Under the pieces are notes generated by a model. That model had not been told where the DNA came from. It worked only from the letters and a program-made list of their open reading frames with translations, and did not search any database. 56,026 nt of DNA from Amycolatopsis marina (GTDB taxonomy: Bacteria; Actinomycetota; Actinomycetes; Mycobacteriales; Pseudonocardiaceae). The stretch lies in NCBI RefSeq assembly GCF_900111885.1, contig NZ_FOKG01000031.1, positions 1 through 56,026 of the forward strand, given 5' to 3'. The position numbers were made by a program, and so were the translations under genes. This document shows positions 1 through 7,797 of this stretch, in pieces (position 1 is the first letter of the stretch; the number at the start of each line of letters is the position of its first letter).

Positions 1-92
1 GGAACAACCGCTGCCACCCCTTCATCTGGACCAAAACCCCCGACCAGATCCTCGCCAAGGCCAACCGTCAGACGACTTCAAACACGGCACAC
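1..92 (+). mobile_element. 3' end of an IS630-family insertion sequence (left copy, cut by window edge)
   Basis: Bases 1-95 are identical to the reverse complement of 55679-55773, and similarity stops right after the tetranucleotide CTAG at 92-95. IS630-family elements target TA, often within CTAG, and duplicate TA. The element is therefore taken to end at base 92, with TA at 93-94 as target. The rest of the copy lies outside the window. Confidence 0.8.
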
Positions 93-95
93 TAG
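3..95 (+). CDS. IS630-family transposase, C-terminal fragment (partial)
   Basis: Thirty codons read open from the window edge and end in TAG at 93-95. The peptide, including the stretch CHPFIWTKTPDQILAKAN, matches exactly the C-terminus of the transposase on the opposite strand at the right end of the window. The catalytic residues lie upstream, outside the window. The stop codon straddles the inferred IS end: TA comes from the target duplication and G from flanking DNA. It is partial because the window starts here, so its intactness cannot be judged. Confidence 0.8.
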   Translation, partial: NNRCHPFIWTKTPDQILAKANRQTTSNTAH

Positions 96-210
96 AAACG
101 CTTCTGGGTACTCCACGTCCGATTCGCCGAACTCCCCGACGACGACGGCCGTCGCCGCCCCTGCCAGCGTGAGTTCGCATCGCTGAAGCCTTACCGTCGC
201 GATGGTATCG

Positions 211-228
211 TTCCAGTCAGCTGGAAGG
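211..228 (+). promoter_or_regulatory. MerR-type operator dyad upstream of merR1
   Basis: TTCCAGTCAGCTGGAA (211-226) is a perfect inverted repeat of the form TTCCA-N6-TGGAA, starting 29 bases before the MerR start codon. The same arrangement occurs in the copA promoter at 14873-14888. Dyads of this kind between -35 and -10 elements are the known binding sites of MerR/CueR-type activators. Autoregulation by the following gene is inferred. Confidence 0.55.
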
Positions 229-239
229 AATTTTCTGAC

Positions 240-680
240 ATGAAGATCGGTGACGTCGCCAGACACACAGGAATGAACACCAAGACGATCCGCTTCTACG
301 AAGAGGCCGGATTGCTACCTCCCCCGGCACGAACATCAGCCGGCTACCGCAACTACCAGCCGGAGGTCACGGATCGCCTCCGGTTTATTCGCCGTGGCCA
401 AGCGGCCGGTTTGACCCTCCAGCAGATCCGCCAGGTGCTGACCATTCACGACCACGGCGATGCAGTGTGCAGCCATGTTCGTGACGTGCTGCAGAAGCGC
501 CTGGATGACGTCCGCGGCCAGATCGCCGAACTCGTGGGATTAGAGGGCCACCTGGAATCGCTGCTACACCGGGCCGAGCAGAAGCCGCCCAGTGACCATG
601 ACCGATCCGCCGTCTGCTGGATCCTTGAGAACGAACTCGGCAATACAGACTCGTCGGCATCCGGCGATGCCAACCGCTAA
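240..680 (+). CDS. MerR-family heavy-metal-responsive regulator (copy 1)
   Basis: This is a 146-residue metal-sensing MerR-family regulator. The N-terminal winged helix (MKIGDVARHTGMNTKTIRFY) is followed by the family's second DNA-binding segment and a long dimerisation helix (about 80-112). Cys77 and His79 sit at the start of that helix and Cys126 in a C-terminal CWIL motif, consistent with a thiolate metal site as in CueR/ZntR-like proteins. It resembles the second MerR in this window (11652-12074), which has Cys77, His79 and Cys126 at the same positions. ATG 240 is preceded by AAGGAA and by a TTCCA-N6-TGGAA dyad at 211. Copper is the likely ligand because the paralogue sits beside copA, but the metal is not proven. 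Confidence 0.85.
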   Translation: MKIGDVARHTGMNTKTIRFYEEAGLLPPPARTSAGYRNYQPEVTDRLRFIRRGQAAGLTLQQIRQVLTIHDHGDAVCSHVRDVLQKRLDDVRGQIAELVGLEGHLESLLHRAEQKPPSDHDRSAVCWILENELGNTDSSASGDANR

Positions 681-771
681 TCACTGACGTGCGCCTCAGC
701 TTCGTCGGCCAAGCCTTACAGCACGCGAATCCATGGGGCCCGCGCCGACGACAGCTCGCGCTTCTCCTAGC

Positions 772-799
772 CTACGTCGTAGTGACGTATTAGATACGT
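772..799. promoter_or_regulatory. Degenerate BlaI-like box with overlapping palindrome upstream of ccdA1
   Basis: CTACGT-N7-ACGTAT (772-790) fits the left half of the island dyad CTACTA-N7-TAGTAG but is weak on the right. It overlaps a perfect palindrome, ACGTAT-TAG-ATACGT (785-799). It lies 34-61 bases before the start codon of the CcdA gene. Binding by a BlaI-family repressor is inferred from the other boxes. Confidence 0.4.
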
Positions 800-832
800 A
801 GAAGCTGATCGAGGAGCGGGCATGCGGCACCA

Positions 833-1630
833 GTGGCCAGAAGCGATGACCAAGTGGATCTGACCGAGCTGGCCGTCTCTGGTCCCCTGTTGTTGGCCGC
901 ATTGTTGTCGATCGCCGCCGGAACGGTGTCGTTCGCATCCCCCTGTTGCGTTCCGTTAGTGCCCGGCTATCTGGGCTACCTCGCTGGCCTCGTGGGCGCC
1001 GATGCGCCGGATGTCACGGATCCGCAGGCGTCGCCGGTGAACCGGCGGTGGCGGGTCGCCGGCGCCGCCTTGCTCTTCGTAGCCGGGTTCACCGTGGTAT
1101 TCACCGCCGCCATCATGGCGGTGCTCGGCCTCTCCGACGCCCTGATCACCAACCAGCAACTGCTGCAGCGCATCGGGGGCGTGATCACCATCGCAATGGG
1201 ACTGGTGTTCCTTGGCGCTGTCCCGCCACTGCAGCGTGGAATGAAACTGCGGCACAAGCCCCGCGACGGCCTCTGGGGCGCGCCACTGCTGGGCGCGGTG
1301 TACGGGCTCGGCTGGACCCCGTGCCTGGGTCCCACTCTGACCGGTGTGATCGCTCTGGCCAGTGGCACCCAGGTTGGCCCCACCACTTGGCGCGGCCTAC
1401 TGCTCATCCTCGCCTACTGCCTCGGTCTCGGTCTCCCCTTCGTGCTGCTCGCGCTCGGCGCGAATTGGGCGGTACGTGCCACCACCTGGCTCCGTCGCCA
1501 CATCCGCCGCATTCAGCAAGTCGGCGGCGCGTTCCTCCTCGCCCTCGGCGTCGCCCTCGTCACCGGCCTGTGGGGCCAGCTCATCAGCTGGCTCCAAGGC
1601 CCCATCGCCGGCTTCACCCTCCCTATCTGA
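833..1630 (+). CDS. ccdA: CcdA-family thiol-disulfide membrane transporter (copy 1)
   Basis: This is an integral membrane protein of about 265 residues in the CcdA/DsbD family, which moves reducing equivalents from cytoplasmic thioredoxin to extracytoplasmic thioredoxin-fold proteins. The two hallmark Cys-Pro motifs are present: SPCCVPLVPGY near residue 40, with an unusual doubled Cys, and TPCLGP near residue 165. Six or so hydrophobic segments surround them. GTG 833 is used; a GAGGAG sits at 811-816, so spacing is long and GTG 854 is a possible alternative start. It stands alone between merR1 and pspA and is one of four CcdA paralogues in the window. The likely partners are the membrane-anchored thioredoxins encoded further along. 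Confidence 0.85.
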   Translation: MARSDDQVDLTELAVSGPLLLAALLSIAAGTVSFASPCCVPLVPGYLGYLAGLVGADAPDVTDPQASPVNRRWRVAGAALLFVAGFTVVFTAAIMAVLGLSDALITNQQLLQRIGGVITIAMGLVFLGAVPPLQRGMKLRHKPRDGLWGAPLLGAVYGLGWTPCLGPTLTGVIALASGTQVGPTTWRGLLLILAYCLGLGLPFVLLALGANWAVRATTWLRRHIRRIQQVGGAFLLALGVALVTGLWGQLISWLQGPIAGFTLPI

Positions 1631-1698
1631 ACGAGAGAAACGGGAACGCGTTTACCAACAGCACGCTGCGGGAACACCGCCTCTGCGTCGTTGCCCAA

Positions 1699-1717
1699 TT
1701 ACTAATATGTATAGTAG
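1699..1717. promoter_or_regulatory. BlaI/CopY-like operator box upstream of pspA
   Basis: TTACTA-N7-TAGTAG is embedded in a longer near-palindrome ending TAGTAGTAA, 54 bases before the pspA start codon. It matches the dyad found before about a dozen units in the window. Control of an envelope-stress operon by a BlaI-type repressor is inferred. Confidence 0.6.
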
Positions 1718-1771
1718 TAACTTCGGGATGCCTCGGCCTCCTGAACTCGACCACAGAGGAGCTTCAGTGAC

Positions 1772-2518
1772 ATGGGTTTGATGCAACGACTATCCATGGT
1801 CTTTCGGTCCAAGGCGAGCAAGGCGCTCGACCGGGCCGAGGACCCCAGGGAGACCTTGGACTACTCCTACGAGCGCCAACTCGACATGCTGCGCGACGTG
1901 AAGCGCGGAGTGGCCGACGTGGCGACCTCCCGCAAGCGGGTGGAATTGCAGGCCACGCAGCTGCAGCAAAAGGCGGAGAAGCTGGAGAGCCAAGCCCGGC
2001 AGGCGGTCGAGGCCGAGCGGGAGGACCTCGCTCGAGAGGCACTGTCCCGGCGGTCCGCGATCGGGCCGCAATTGGAGGGCCTGCGCACCCAGCACGAGCA
2101 ACTGCGGGCAGAAGAGGACAAGCTAACTCAAGCATCGCAGCGACTGCAGGCCAAGGTGGACGCCTTCCGCACCCGTAAGGAGACGATCAAGGCGACCTAC
2201 ACCGCAGCGGAGGCGCAGACGAAGATCGGCGAGGCGGTGTCGGGCATCTCCGAAGAGATGGGGGACGTCGGGCTGGCGATTGAACGGGCCGAGGACAAGA
2301 CCCTGCAGATGCAGTCCCGGGCTGGGGCGATCGACGAGCTACTGGCCTCCGGAGCCCTCGACGACGCCTCAGCGTCGCGCGACCCGATCCAAGCCGAACT
2401 CGACCGCGTCACGACCGACTCCTCGGTCGACACTGAGCTGTCCCGACTCAAGGCCGAACTGGAGTCAGATAAGCAACCCGCGTCGCTCGAGGCGCCCAAA
2501 AAGGAGGAAAACCGGTGA
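1772..2518 (+). CDS. pspA: PspA/IM30-family envelope-stress protein
   Basis: PspA-family proteins coat and stabilise the inner face of the cytoplasmic membrane under stress. The 248-residue protein starts MGLMQRLSMVFRSKASKALD, the amphipathic helix typical of the family. Long alpha-helical coiled coil follows (about 25-215), with an acidic, Lys-rich tail. Length fits the family. It heads the cassette pspA-pspAA-htpX-pspAB (1772-4299), in which all genes overlap or abut, an arrangement known in actinobacteria. A BlaI-like dyad lies 54 bases upstream, so this copy may respond to the island's signal rather than to the usual Psp regulators. Confidence 0.9.
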   Translation: MGLMQRLSMVFRSKASKALDRAEDPRETLDYSYERQLDMLRDVKRGVADVATSRKRVELQATQLQQKAEKLESQARQAVEAEREDLAREALSRRSAIGPQLEGLRTQHEQLRAEEDKLTQASQRLQAKVDAFRTRKETIKATYTAAEAQTKIGEAVSGISEEMGDVGLAIERAEDKTLQMQSRAGAIDELLASGALDDASASRDPIQAELDRVTTDSSVDTELSRLKAELESDKQPASLEAPKKEENR

Positions 2519-2793
2519 TTGTTCGTATCCTGGGCGAGGGCCAGTTCGACGTGCCGGACACTGCGCTGAATTCGCTAAACGAACTCGACGAGATGCTGGT
2601 CGCCACCGTGGAGTCGGGTGACGACGACGCGTTCACGCGAGCTCTCGAGGCGCTGCTGGCGGGGGTCCGGGCCGCCGCGACACCGCACGCTGTCGACACG
2701 CTCGACAGCTCGGATCTGATCCTGCCTGGGCCCGACTCCACATTGGCCGAGGTGCGGGCATTACTGGGCGATGACGGCCTCGTGCCAGGTTGA
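2515..2793 (+). CDS. pspAA: PspA-associated protein PspAA
   Basis: This is a small acidic protein of 92 residues starting MIVRILGEGQFDVPD. It matches the PspAA family, which is encoded next to pspA in actinobacteria and some other phyla. It overlaps the pspA stop by four bases (GTGA), indicating translational coupling. The fold ends in an acidic segment (DSSDLILPGPDSTLAEVRALL). The exact role is not known; physical or functional partnership with PspA is inferred from constant linkage. Confidence 0.85.
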   Translation: MIVRILGEGQFDVPDTALNSLNELDEMLVATVESGDDDAFTRALEALLAGVRAAATPHAVDTLDSSDLILPGPDSTLAEVRALLGDDGLVPG

Positions 2794-2797
2794 TGTG

Positions 2798-3706
2798 ATG
2801 GCTCGCACCCGGTTCCCCGCCGACCGCGGCTTGGCGTCGCGAATGGTGGCGACGATGTTCCTGCTCGGCCTGCTCTATGTGGTGTTCGTGGCGGTCATCA
2901 TCGCGATCGGCACCTCGGCGATCATTGCTCTGTTCCTTGCCGGAGGGCTGCTCGTCGTCCAGTACTTCACCTCGGACCGCATCGCCTTGGCCGCGGTGGG
3001 CGGCAAAGTGGTCAGCGCGGAGCAGGAGCCAGAACTGCACGCCGTCGTCGACCGGTTGTGCGCGATGGCCGACATGCCCAAGCCGCGGGTCGCGATCGCC
3101 GACGCCGATATGCCCAACGCGTTCGCCACCGGCCGCAGCCAGGATCACTCGGTCATATGTGTGACCACGGGGATGCTACGGCGGCTGGACGAGCCGGAAC
3201 TGGAGGCCGTGCTGGCACACGAGTTGTCCCACGTGGCGCACCGGGACGTGGCGGTGATGACGATTGCCAGCTTCCTGGGGCTGGCCGCCGCCCTGGTGGT
3301 GCGCTTCGCCTTCTATGCTGGCCTCTTCGGTGGAATAGGTCGGCGCAACCAACAGGGCCCGCCGGTCGTGCTGGTGATCATGCTGGTCTCCAGCGTCGTC
3401 TACGGCATCAGCTTCCTGCTGACCCGGGCGCTCTCGCGCTACCGGGAACTCTCGGCCGACCGGGCAGCGGCGGTGATCACCGGCAGACCGTCCACGCTGG
3501 CGGCAGCGCTGGTCAAGGTCAGCGGTGAGATGAGCAAGATCCCCACCCGCGACCTGCGCAGCGCCGAACCGCTCAACGCGTTCTTCTTCACTCCGGCACT
3601 CGCCAACGGATTCAGCCTGTCCTCGCTGTTCTCCACACACCCGCCATTACAGCGCAGGCTGGACCAGCTCGCGCGCATCGAAGCAGAGAGCGGGCCGGCG
3701 ACATGA
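2798..3706 (+). CDS. htpX: M48-family membrane zinc metalloprotease (HtpX-like)
   Basis: The product is about 302 residues. Two N-terminal membrane segments (about 18-55) are followed by a cytoplasmic M48 domain with HELSH at about 141-145, further hydrophobic segments, and the glutamate ligand region RELSADRAA. HtpX proteases remove damaged membrane proteins. ATG 2798 follows the pspAA stop by four bases and is preferred over an upstream in-frame start inside pspAA; GTG 2795 is also possible. Placement between pspAA and pspAB is the usual actinobacterial arrangement and links the protease to membrane quality control during Psp-type stress. Confidence 0.88.
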   Translation: MARTRFPADRGLASRMVATMFLLGLLYVVFVAVIIAIGTSAIIALFLAGGLLVVQYFTSDRIALAAVGGKVVSAEQEPELHAVVDRLCAMADMPKPRVAIADADMPNAFATGRSQDHSVICVTTGMLRRLDEPELEAVLAHELSHVAHRDVAVMTIASFLGLAAALVVRFAFYAGLFGGIGRRNQQGPPVVLVIMLVSSVVYGISFLLTRALSRYRELSADRAAAVITGRPSTLAAALVKVSGEMSKIPTRDLRSAEPLNAFFFTPALANGFSLSSLFSTHPPLQRRLDQLARIEAESGPAT

Positions 3707-4299
3707 AGTTCCTCGATGCGCTCCTCGGTCGCACCAAACCGAAACAACCCGATCTCAACGCTTTGTTCGCCGTGACTGGCGCTGCCATCACCATGCAGGC
3801 CGCCGTCGGGTTGCGACCGTCCGGGCAGGCCGCGGTGGCATTCAAACCCGCGTCAGCGCACGCCTTCACCGAGACCAGCCAGGAACTGCTGGAACTTGCC
3901 CGCTTCAGCGGCAAGTCATCGGGCACGGATCTGCGGACCGTTGACGACGAGTACGGCTACCGCTGGATCGTGCTGGACGATCCGGACCTGGAAGACCTCG
4001 TCACGACCGTGCACTTGGTGAATGCCAGCCTGGCCGATGCGGGTTTCGGTTCCCAGCTGCTGTGCTCGGTATTCGGGTTCGTCTCCGAGAACGACGAATC
4101 ACCCTGCCACCTCGTGTACCTGTACAAGCGCGGCAGCTTCTACCCATTCGCGCCCCGATCGCAGCAGCGCCGCGACAACGAGGTGGAACTGCGGCTGCGC
4201 AGCGCGGTGGACGGCGAACTTCCCGTCGAAGCGGATCTGAATCGGTGGTTCCCGGTGTGGGGGCTTCCACTGGACGGCGGGGCCGCCGTGGCGACGTGA
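3703..4299 (+). CDS. pspAB: PspA-associated protein PspAB
   Basis: This 198-residue soluble protein starts MKFLDALLGRTKPKQPDLNA, the typical start of PspAB proteins, and contains the conserved DDEYGYRWIVLDDPDLEDLV region. The start overlaps the protease stop by four bases (ATGA), completing the coupled cassette. No enzymatic motif is visible. It ends the operon; the next gene is convergent 42 bases away. Function is unknown beyond association with the Psp response. Confidence 0.85.
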   Translation: MKFLDALLGRTKPKQPDLNALFAVTGAAITMQAAVGLRPSGQAAVAFKPASAHAFTETSQELLELARFSGKSSGTDLRTVDDEYGYRWIVLDDPDLEDLVTTVHLVNASLADAGFGSQLLCSVFGFVSENDESPCHLVYLYKRGSFYPFAPRSQQRRDNEVELRLRSAVDGELPVEADLNRWFPVWGLPLDGGAAVAT

Positions 4300-4341
4300 C
4301 ATCGCCTGGTGTCCTTCAGCGGGTGTGGACGTCCAATGGGT

Positions 4342-5346
4342 TCAGTCCGGCGTCGCGGGTTCATCGTGACCGAAGCGGCGCCGACCTTCGCTGGTGGACG
4401 CGGTCGGCCACATTTTGTCGATCTCGGCGTTGAGTTCCGCACCGAGCAACACGGCGAGCGCGGTGACGAAGAAGAACAACAGCACACCGATCGGTGCGCT
4501 CAACACCCCGTACTTGGCGGTGGACTCCAGGTAGGCCCGTAGCCCGAAGCTGCCGGCCAGCCACAGCACCATGGCGAGAGCAGCCCCGGGCAGATCACGG
4601 CGCCAGGGGCTGCGCACCGGCACGCCGAGGTGGTAAAGGCTCGCGAGCGCCAGTATCGAAACCAGCGCGACCGCAGGCCAGTAGCCCAGTTCGATCAGGG
4701 TCGAGGTGACCTGGGTGAGCGACCCTCCTGGCGCCAGGTCGATCAGCAGGTCGGGCCCCAGCACGAGCACCGGTAGCAGGACAGCTCCGACGGCGACGGC
4801 TCCGAGGTAGAGGCCGAACGCGAGCAGCCTGCCCTTCCAGGCGCTACGCAGGTGCGGCATGTCGTAGGCGATCGTAATGGTTCGCACGTAGGCACCCATC
4901 GCCGCAGAACCGGACCACAGCGCGAGAACGAAACCGAGCGAGGCGATGCTGGCATAGCCGCGTTCGAGCACGCGGCTGACGAGCGGCTGGACGACGTTGT
5001 CCACCGCTTGAGGTGCGAGCACATCGCCGGATACGGCAAGGACGCTCTCCCGGATTTGTGCCACGACCTCGGGACCGGCCAATTGGCCGACGTAGCCGAC
5101 GATCCCGAGCAATCCGAGTGCCAGCGGCGGCAGGGACAGCAGCGTCCAGAAACTCGCCTCGGCGGCCAGGCTCAGCACCCGATCGTCCAGGGTGTCCCGA
5201 ATCGTGCGGTACAGGAGTCTGCCCGCGGTCCGCACCCTGGTGGGCAGCCGGCGACCCAGCGAACGCGCGCCGGCGACCAGGTGCCGGCGAGCGTCGCGCC
5301 CGCGTGAGCGCCAAGCATCCGGTCGGACGATGAAACGACGTGCCAT
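4342..5346 (-). CDS. YihY/BrkB-family integral membrane protein
   Basis: This 334-residue multi-pass membrane protein has the YihY (formerly BrkB, virulence factor) signature. A cytoplasmic N-terminus with RTIRDTLDDRVLSLAAEASFW leads into about six hydrophobic segments, with the conserved LGVPVRSPWRRDLPGAALA loop and a C-terminal LLGAELNAEID. The start MARRFIVRPDAW at 5346 is chosen because upstream codons in frame are only antisense to the neighbouring gene. It lies 25 bases downstream of the acyl-CoA ligase-like gene, so it may be the last gene of that operon. The biochemical role of the family is uncertain. Confidence 0.85.
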   Translation of the reverse strand: MARRFIVRPDAWRSRGRDARRHLVAGARSLGRRLPTRVRTAGRLLYRTIRDTLDDRVLSLAAEASFWTLLSLPPLALGLLGIVGYVGQLAGPEVVAQIRESVLAVSGDVLAPQAVDNVVQPLVSRVLERGYASIASLGFVLALWSGSAAMGAYVRTITIAYDMPHLRSAWKGRLLAFGLYLGAVAVGAVLLPVLVLGPDLLIDLAPGGSLTQVTSTLIELGYWPAVALVSILALASLYHLGVPVRSPWRRDLPGAALAMVLWLAGSFGLRAYLESTAKYGVLSAPIGVLLFFFVTALAVLLGAELNAEIDKMWPTASTSEGRRRFGHDEPATPD

Positions 5347-5371
5347 GCGGCTCAGGTACCCAGATTTCCGC

Positions 5372-6991
5372 TCAGACAGTGGCCTCGGGGACCGGACTGG
5401 GGGTGGCGAGCTGTTCGCGGAGGGCGGGACGGCGGACCTTCCAGGTAGCGGTGGTCGGCAACTCCGACCACCGGAACTGCCGTGGAGCCACCATAACTGG
5501 CAGGTCTGCAGTCGCCTCCCGCCAGCGGGCCGGGTCGAGGGGAACGTCATCCCGGGTACATACCACCGGCACCGTGGTCTCGTCTGGCAGCGCAGTGAGG
5601 ACCAGTTCGGTGAGTTCAGGCAACCGGTCGAGAACCAGGTCCTCCACGGCCAGGTAGTCCGGCAGGCCGGGTACGTCATCGACCACCCGTCCGGCCAGTC
5701 GCAGCTGTCCGGTGCGGGTGCGGGTGCCGATGTCGCCGGTGTCCCACCAGCCCTCGTGCCGCTGCTCACGGGTGCGCTGCGGCTCACCCACGTACCCGGC
5801 GAACAGCCCAGGCCCGCGGGCCTGGATCCGCCCGTAGACACCGGGCCGCGGTGTGTGTCTCCCCGTGTCCGGGTCGATGATCCGGACACCGGTGAGCGCG
5901 AGCCCCGGCCAGCCGACGTCGCGGGCGTCCCCGGACCTCGCCTGCCGCCGGGTGCGGAATCCCACGGCCATGGCGCCGAGCTCACTTTGTGCATAGGCCT
6001 GTGCGTAGAGCGGGAACCGTCGCCGCGAAGCGCCCAGCATCCGGCGAATGGTTCGTGGATGCGCGGCGTCGAACGTGGACAGAAAGATCCGCACGTTGGC
6101 CAATGGCTGGTCGGGGTGGTCGGCGAGCTGCTCCCAGCGCTGGAACACGTTGGGGAACGTCTCGAGCAGGGTGGGCCGGTGGCGGGCGAGCAGACCCGCG
6201 GCCGCCATCGGATCCGGATCGACCATCGCCAGATGCGGTGCGCCGACTGCGGCAATGGTGAACGGTCCGGACAACGCCCTGGCGTGCGCGGTGGTCAGGC
6301 AGGTGGCGACGACGTCATGGGAGCGCAGTAGCAGCCGTCCACCCAGAACTTGGACCGCCGCCTGCCCGGCGAGGCTGTCGCCGGTGTGCCCGATCAGCTT
6401 CGGCACTCCGGTGGTGCCCGAGGTGTGCGTGATCGCCAACAGCTGATCTCCGGTCCGGCACTGGGGGGCGGGGGCGCGGGTGCCGCGCATCTCATCGAGC
6501 GGCACCGCCCCGTCTGCTGCGCCGTCCACGCAGACAAGACGGCGCAGGGCCGTGATCCCGCCGAGGCGATGGCGGGTGATCGCGGACCGGTCTGCCAGCG
6601 TCACGGGGTTGCCGAGGCGTGCCAGCAGTGTGGCGACGGTCGCCGCGTCGAACTCTGGGGCGATCACCGCAGGGATCGCGCCGAGCCGCGCCGCTGCCTG
6701 GGCCAGACCGATGACGTCGATGTTGTGGTCCTTCAGCACGGCGACGGTGTCGCCTGGACACACCCCAGCGGCATGCAGCCAGCCGGACGCGTCCTCGACG
6801 AGCCGGGCGAGATGGCCCCAGTGCAGGTCGCGGCCTAGTTCAGGGGCGATAGCCAGGGGCCGGTCCAGCCACATCGGCAGTGGTCCGTGCGTCTGTGCCG
6901 CTGCCTCCGCAACCAGACCCAGCGATGCCCCACCCGCACCCCATAGCCGCCGCATAGTGCGCGTGGTGGCCACCGCGCCCAGGGCGGTCAT
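5372..6991 (-). CDS. AMP-binding (acyl-CoA synthetase-like) enzyme
   Basis: This is an ANL-superfamily adenylating enzyme of about 539 residues. The core motifs are visible: phosphate-binding THTSGTTGVPKLIGHT, A5-like QAYAQSELGAM, A7-like WWDTGDIG, A8-like RLAGRVVDDVPG, and a C-terminal catalytic lysine region TATWKVRRPAL. Such enzymes activate a carboxylic acid as acyl-AMP and usually pass it to CoA. Start MTALGAVATTRTM at 6991 is chosen because it overlaps the preceding small gene by ATGA. The substrate cannot be read from sequence. Coupling to two small membrane proteins under a BlaI-like box suggests a membrane lipid or envelope role. Confidence 0.85.
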   Translation of the reverse strand: MTALGAVATTRTMRRLWGAGGASLGLVAEAAAQTHGPLPMWLDRPLAIAPELGRDLHWGHLARLVEDASGWLHAAGVCPGDTVAVLKDHNIDVIGLAQAAARLGAIPAVIAPEFDAATVATLLARLGNPVTLADRSAITRHRLGGITALRRLVCVDGAADGAVPLDEMRGTRAPAPQCRTGDQLLAITHTSGTTGVPKLIGHTGDSLAGQAAVQVLGGRLLLRSHDVVATCLTTAHARALSGPFTIAAVGAPHLAMVDPDPMAAAGLLARHRPTLLETFPNVFQRWEQLADHPDQPLANVRIFLSTFDAAHPRTIRRMLGASRRRFPLYAQAYAQSELGAMAVGFRTRRQARSGDARDVGWPGLALTGVRIIDPDTGRHTPRPGVYGRIQARGPGLFAGYVGEPQRTREQRHEGWWDTGDIGTRTRTGQLRLAGRVVDDVPGLPDYLAVEDLVLDRLPELTELVLTALPDETTVPVVCTRDDVPLDPARWREATADLPVMVAPRQFRWSELPTTATWKVRRPALREQLATPSPVPEATV

Positions 6992-7095
6992 CCGAGCACC
7001 CCGAGAACCAGCAGCACGAGCACGACAACGACCGGCAGCAGGCAGATCGACCAGGACGCCACCATGCGCCATCGGGGACTGTGTTGGTTGGTCAT
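6988..7095 (-). CDS. 35-residue single-pass membrane peptide
   Basis: A very short gene encodes MTNQHSPRWRMVASW followed by one hydrophobic helix (about 14-35) made almost entirely of Val, Leu and Ile. It is supported by a strong ribosome-binding site (AGGAGG, six bases before ATG) and by ATGA overlaps with both neighbours, upstream at 7092-7095 and downstream at 6988-6991. It matches no family I know. The position suggests a membrane anchor or regulator for the downstream adenylating enzyme, which is inference. Confidence 0.7.
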   Translation of the reverse strand: MTNQHSPRWRMVASWSICLLPVVVVLVLLVLGVLG

Positions 7096-7379
7096 GATGG
7101 CCTCCTGCGTGTTCCCGGGGCGCGCACGAACCGGTAGACGGGGCAGAAACCGGTGAGCCCGCTGAGCACGAGATCGACGACTCCGAGCGCCAGCAGCGCC
7201 CAGGCCCCGGCCGCCAGCCCACCGTCGAGTTGACTCGCGATCACCCACGATCCACCCACCGCCAGCAGGATCCCGGCCAGCAGCCGCACCCACCGCTCCA
7301 CCCCGGTCATGTTGACCGCCGGGCGGCTCCACCGAGCGTGGTTGCCCTGTCCGGGATGGGCTTTCAGTCGATCAGCCAT
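7092..7379 (-). CDS. DUF2892 (YgaP-like transmembrane) protein
   Basis: The 95-residue protein carries the NMTGVERWVRLLAGILL...GWALL-type two-helix module of DUF2892 (residues about 23-82), including the characteristic GFCPVYRF motif near the C-terminus with one Cys. In other proteins this module is fused to rhodaneses. Start ATG 7379 has a strong GGAGGAGA ribosome-binding site. It is the first gene of a coupled trio with the 35-residue peptide and the adenylating enzyme. A BlaI-like box lies about 180 bases upstream. Confidence 0.8.
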   Translation of the reverse strand: MADRLKAHPGQGNHARWSRPAVNMTGVERWVRLLAGILLAVGGSWVIASQLDGGLAAGAWALLALGVVDLVLSGLTGFCPVYRFVRAPGTRRRPS

Positions 7380-7797
7380 GGGTCTCCTCCTGCCCCGCCA
7401 CGATCCCGGTCTGGTCGACCCGGCGGCTGAACATCGCGGCTGGCACGCAAGCTGGGAATCAGTGCCTCCGGGCCCTTCCTGGGTTTGCTGGCCACTGCCC
7501 AGTCACAAGAGTCGTCACGCCACGCTGGTCACGCTCGAGATCGAACAGACTCGCAATAGTTCCTACTATACACCTTAGTAGTTAATCATGCGTTCATTAC
7601 CCGGCAGGACGGGCAGTCAGACGTGCACTGCCTCGCTGGGCTCAACACCATGCGGGTAGGCGAGCAGTCCTCGGGACCTCGACAGCAGTCGCTTGTTGAA
7701 CATCCATCTGTACTGCGGATGTTGCAGGGGTCCGACGGGCCGTCGAGTGGAATGGCTAAGTCGGTCCCGGTTGCTCACCCTGTCACATCGGTGCTGC
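7380..7797. other. Intergenic region with one BlaI-like box
   Basis: This is 418 bases with no convincing coding region. The left part is the leader of the DUF2892 operon. It contains the dyad at 7563-7581 and a short inverted repeat ACATCC-N11-GGATGT near 7700. The part next to the Met-rich gene shows nothing else I can name. Confidence 0.5.
7563..7581. promoter_or_regulatory. BlaI/CopY-like operator box upstream of DUF2892 operon
   Basis: CTACTA-N7-TAGTAG is a full match to the island consensus. It is 184 bases before the DUF2892 start codon, which implies a long leader or a promoter placed well upstream. Confidence 0.65.

Noticed and set aside
5347..6255. A 303-residue N-terminal extension of the YihY protein
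   Set aside because: The extension is a second-frame reading of the adenylating enzyme gene; family length and start support ATG 5346.
5192..6331. A 379-codon plus-strand frame across the adenylating enzyme
   Set aside because: It is antisense to a protein with clear ANL motifs and shows no domain of its own.
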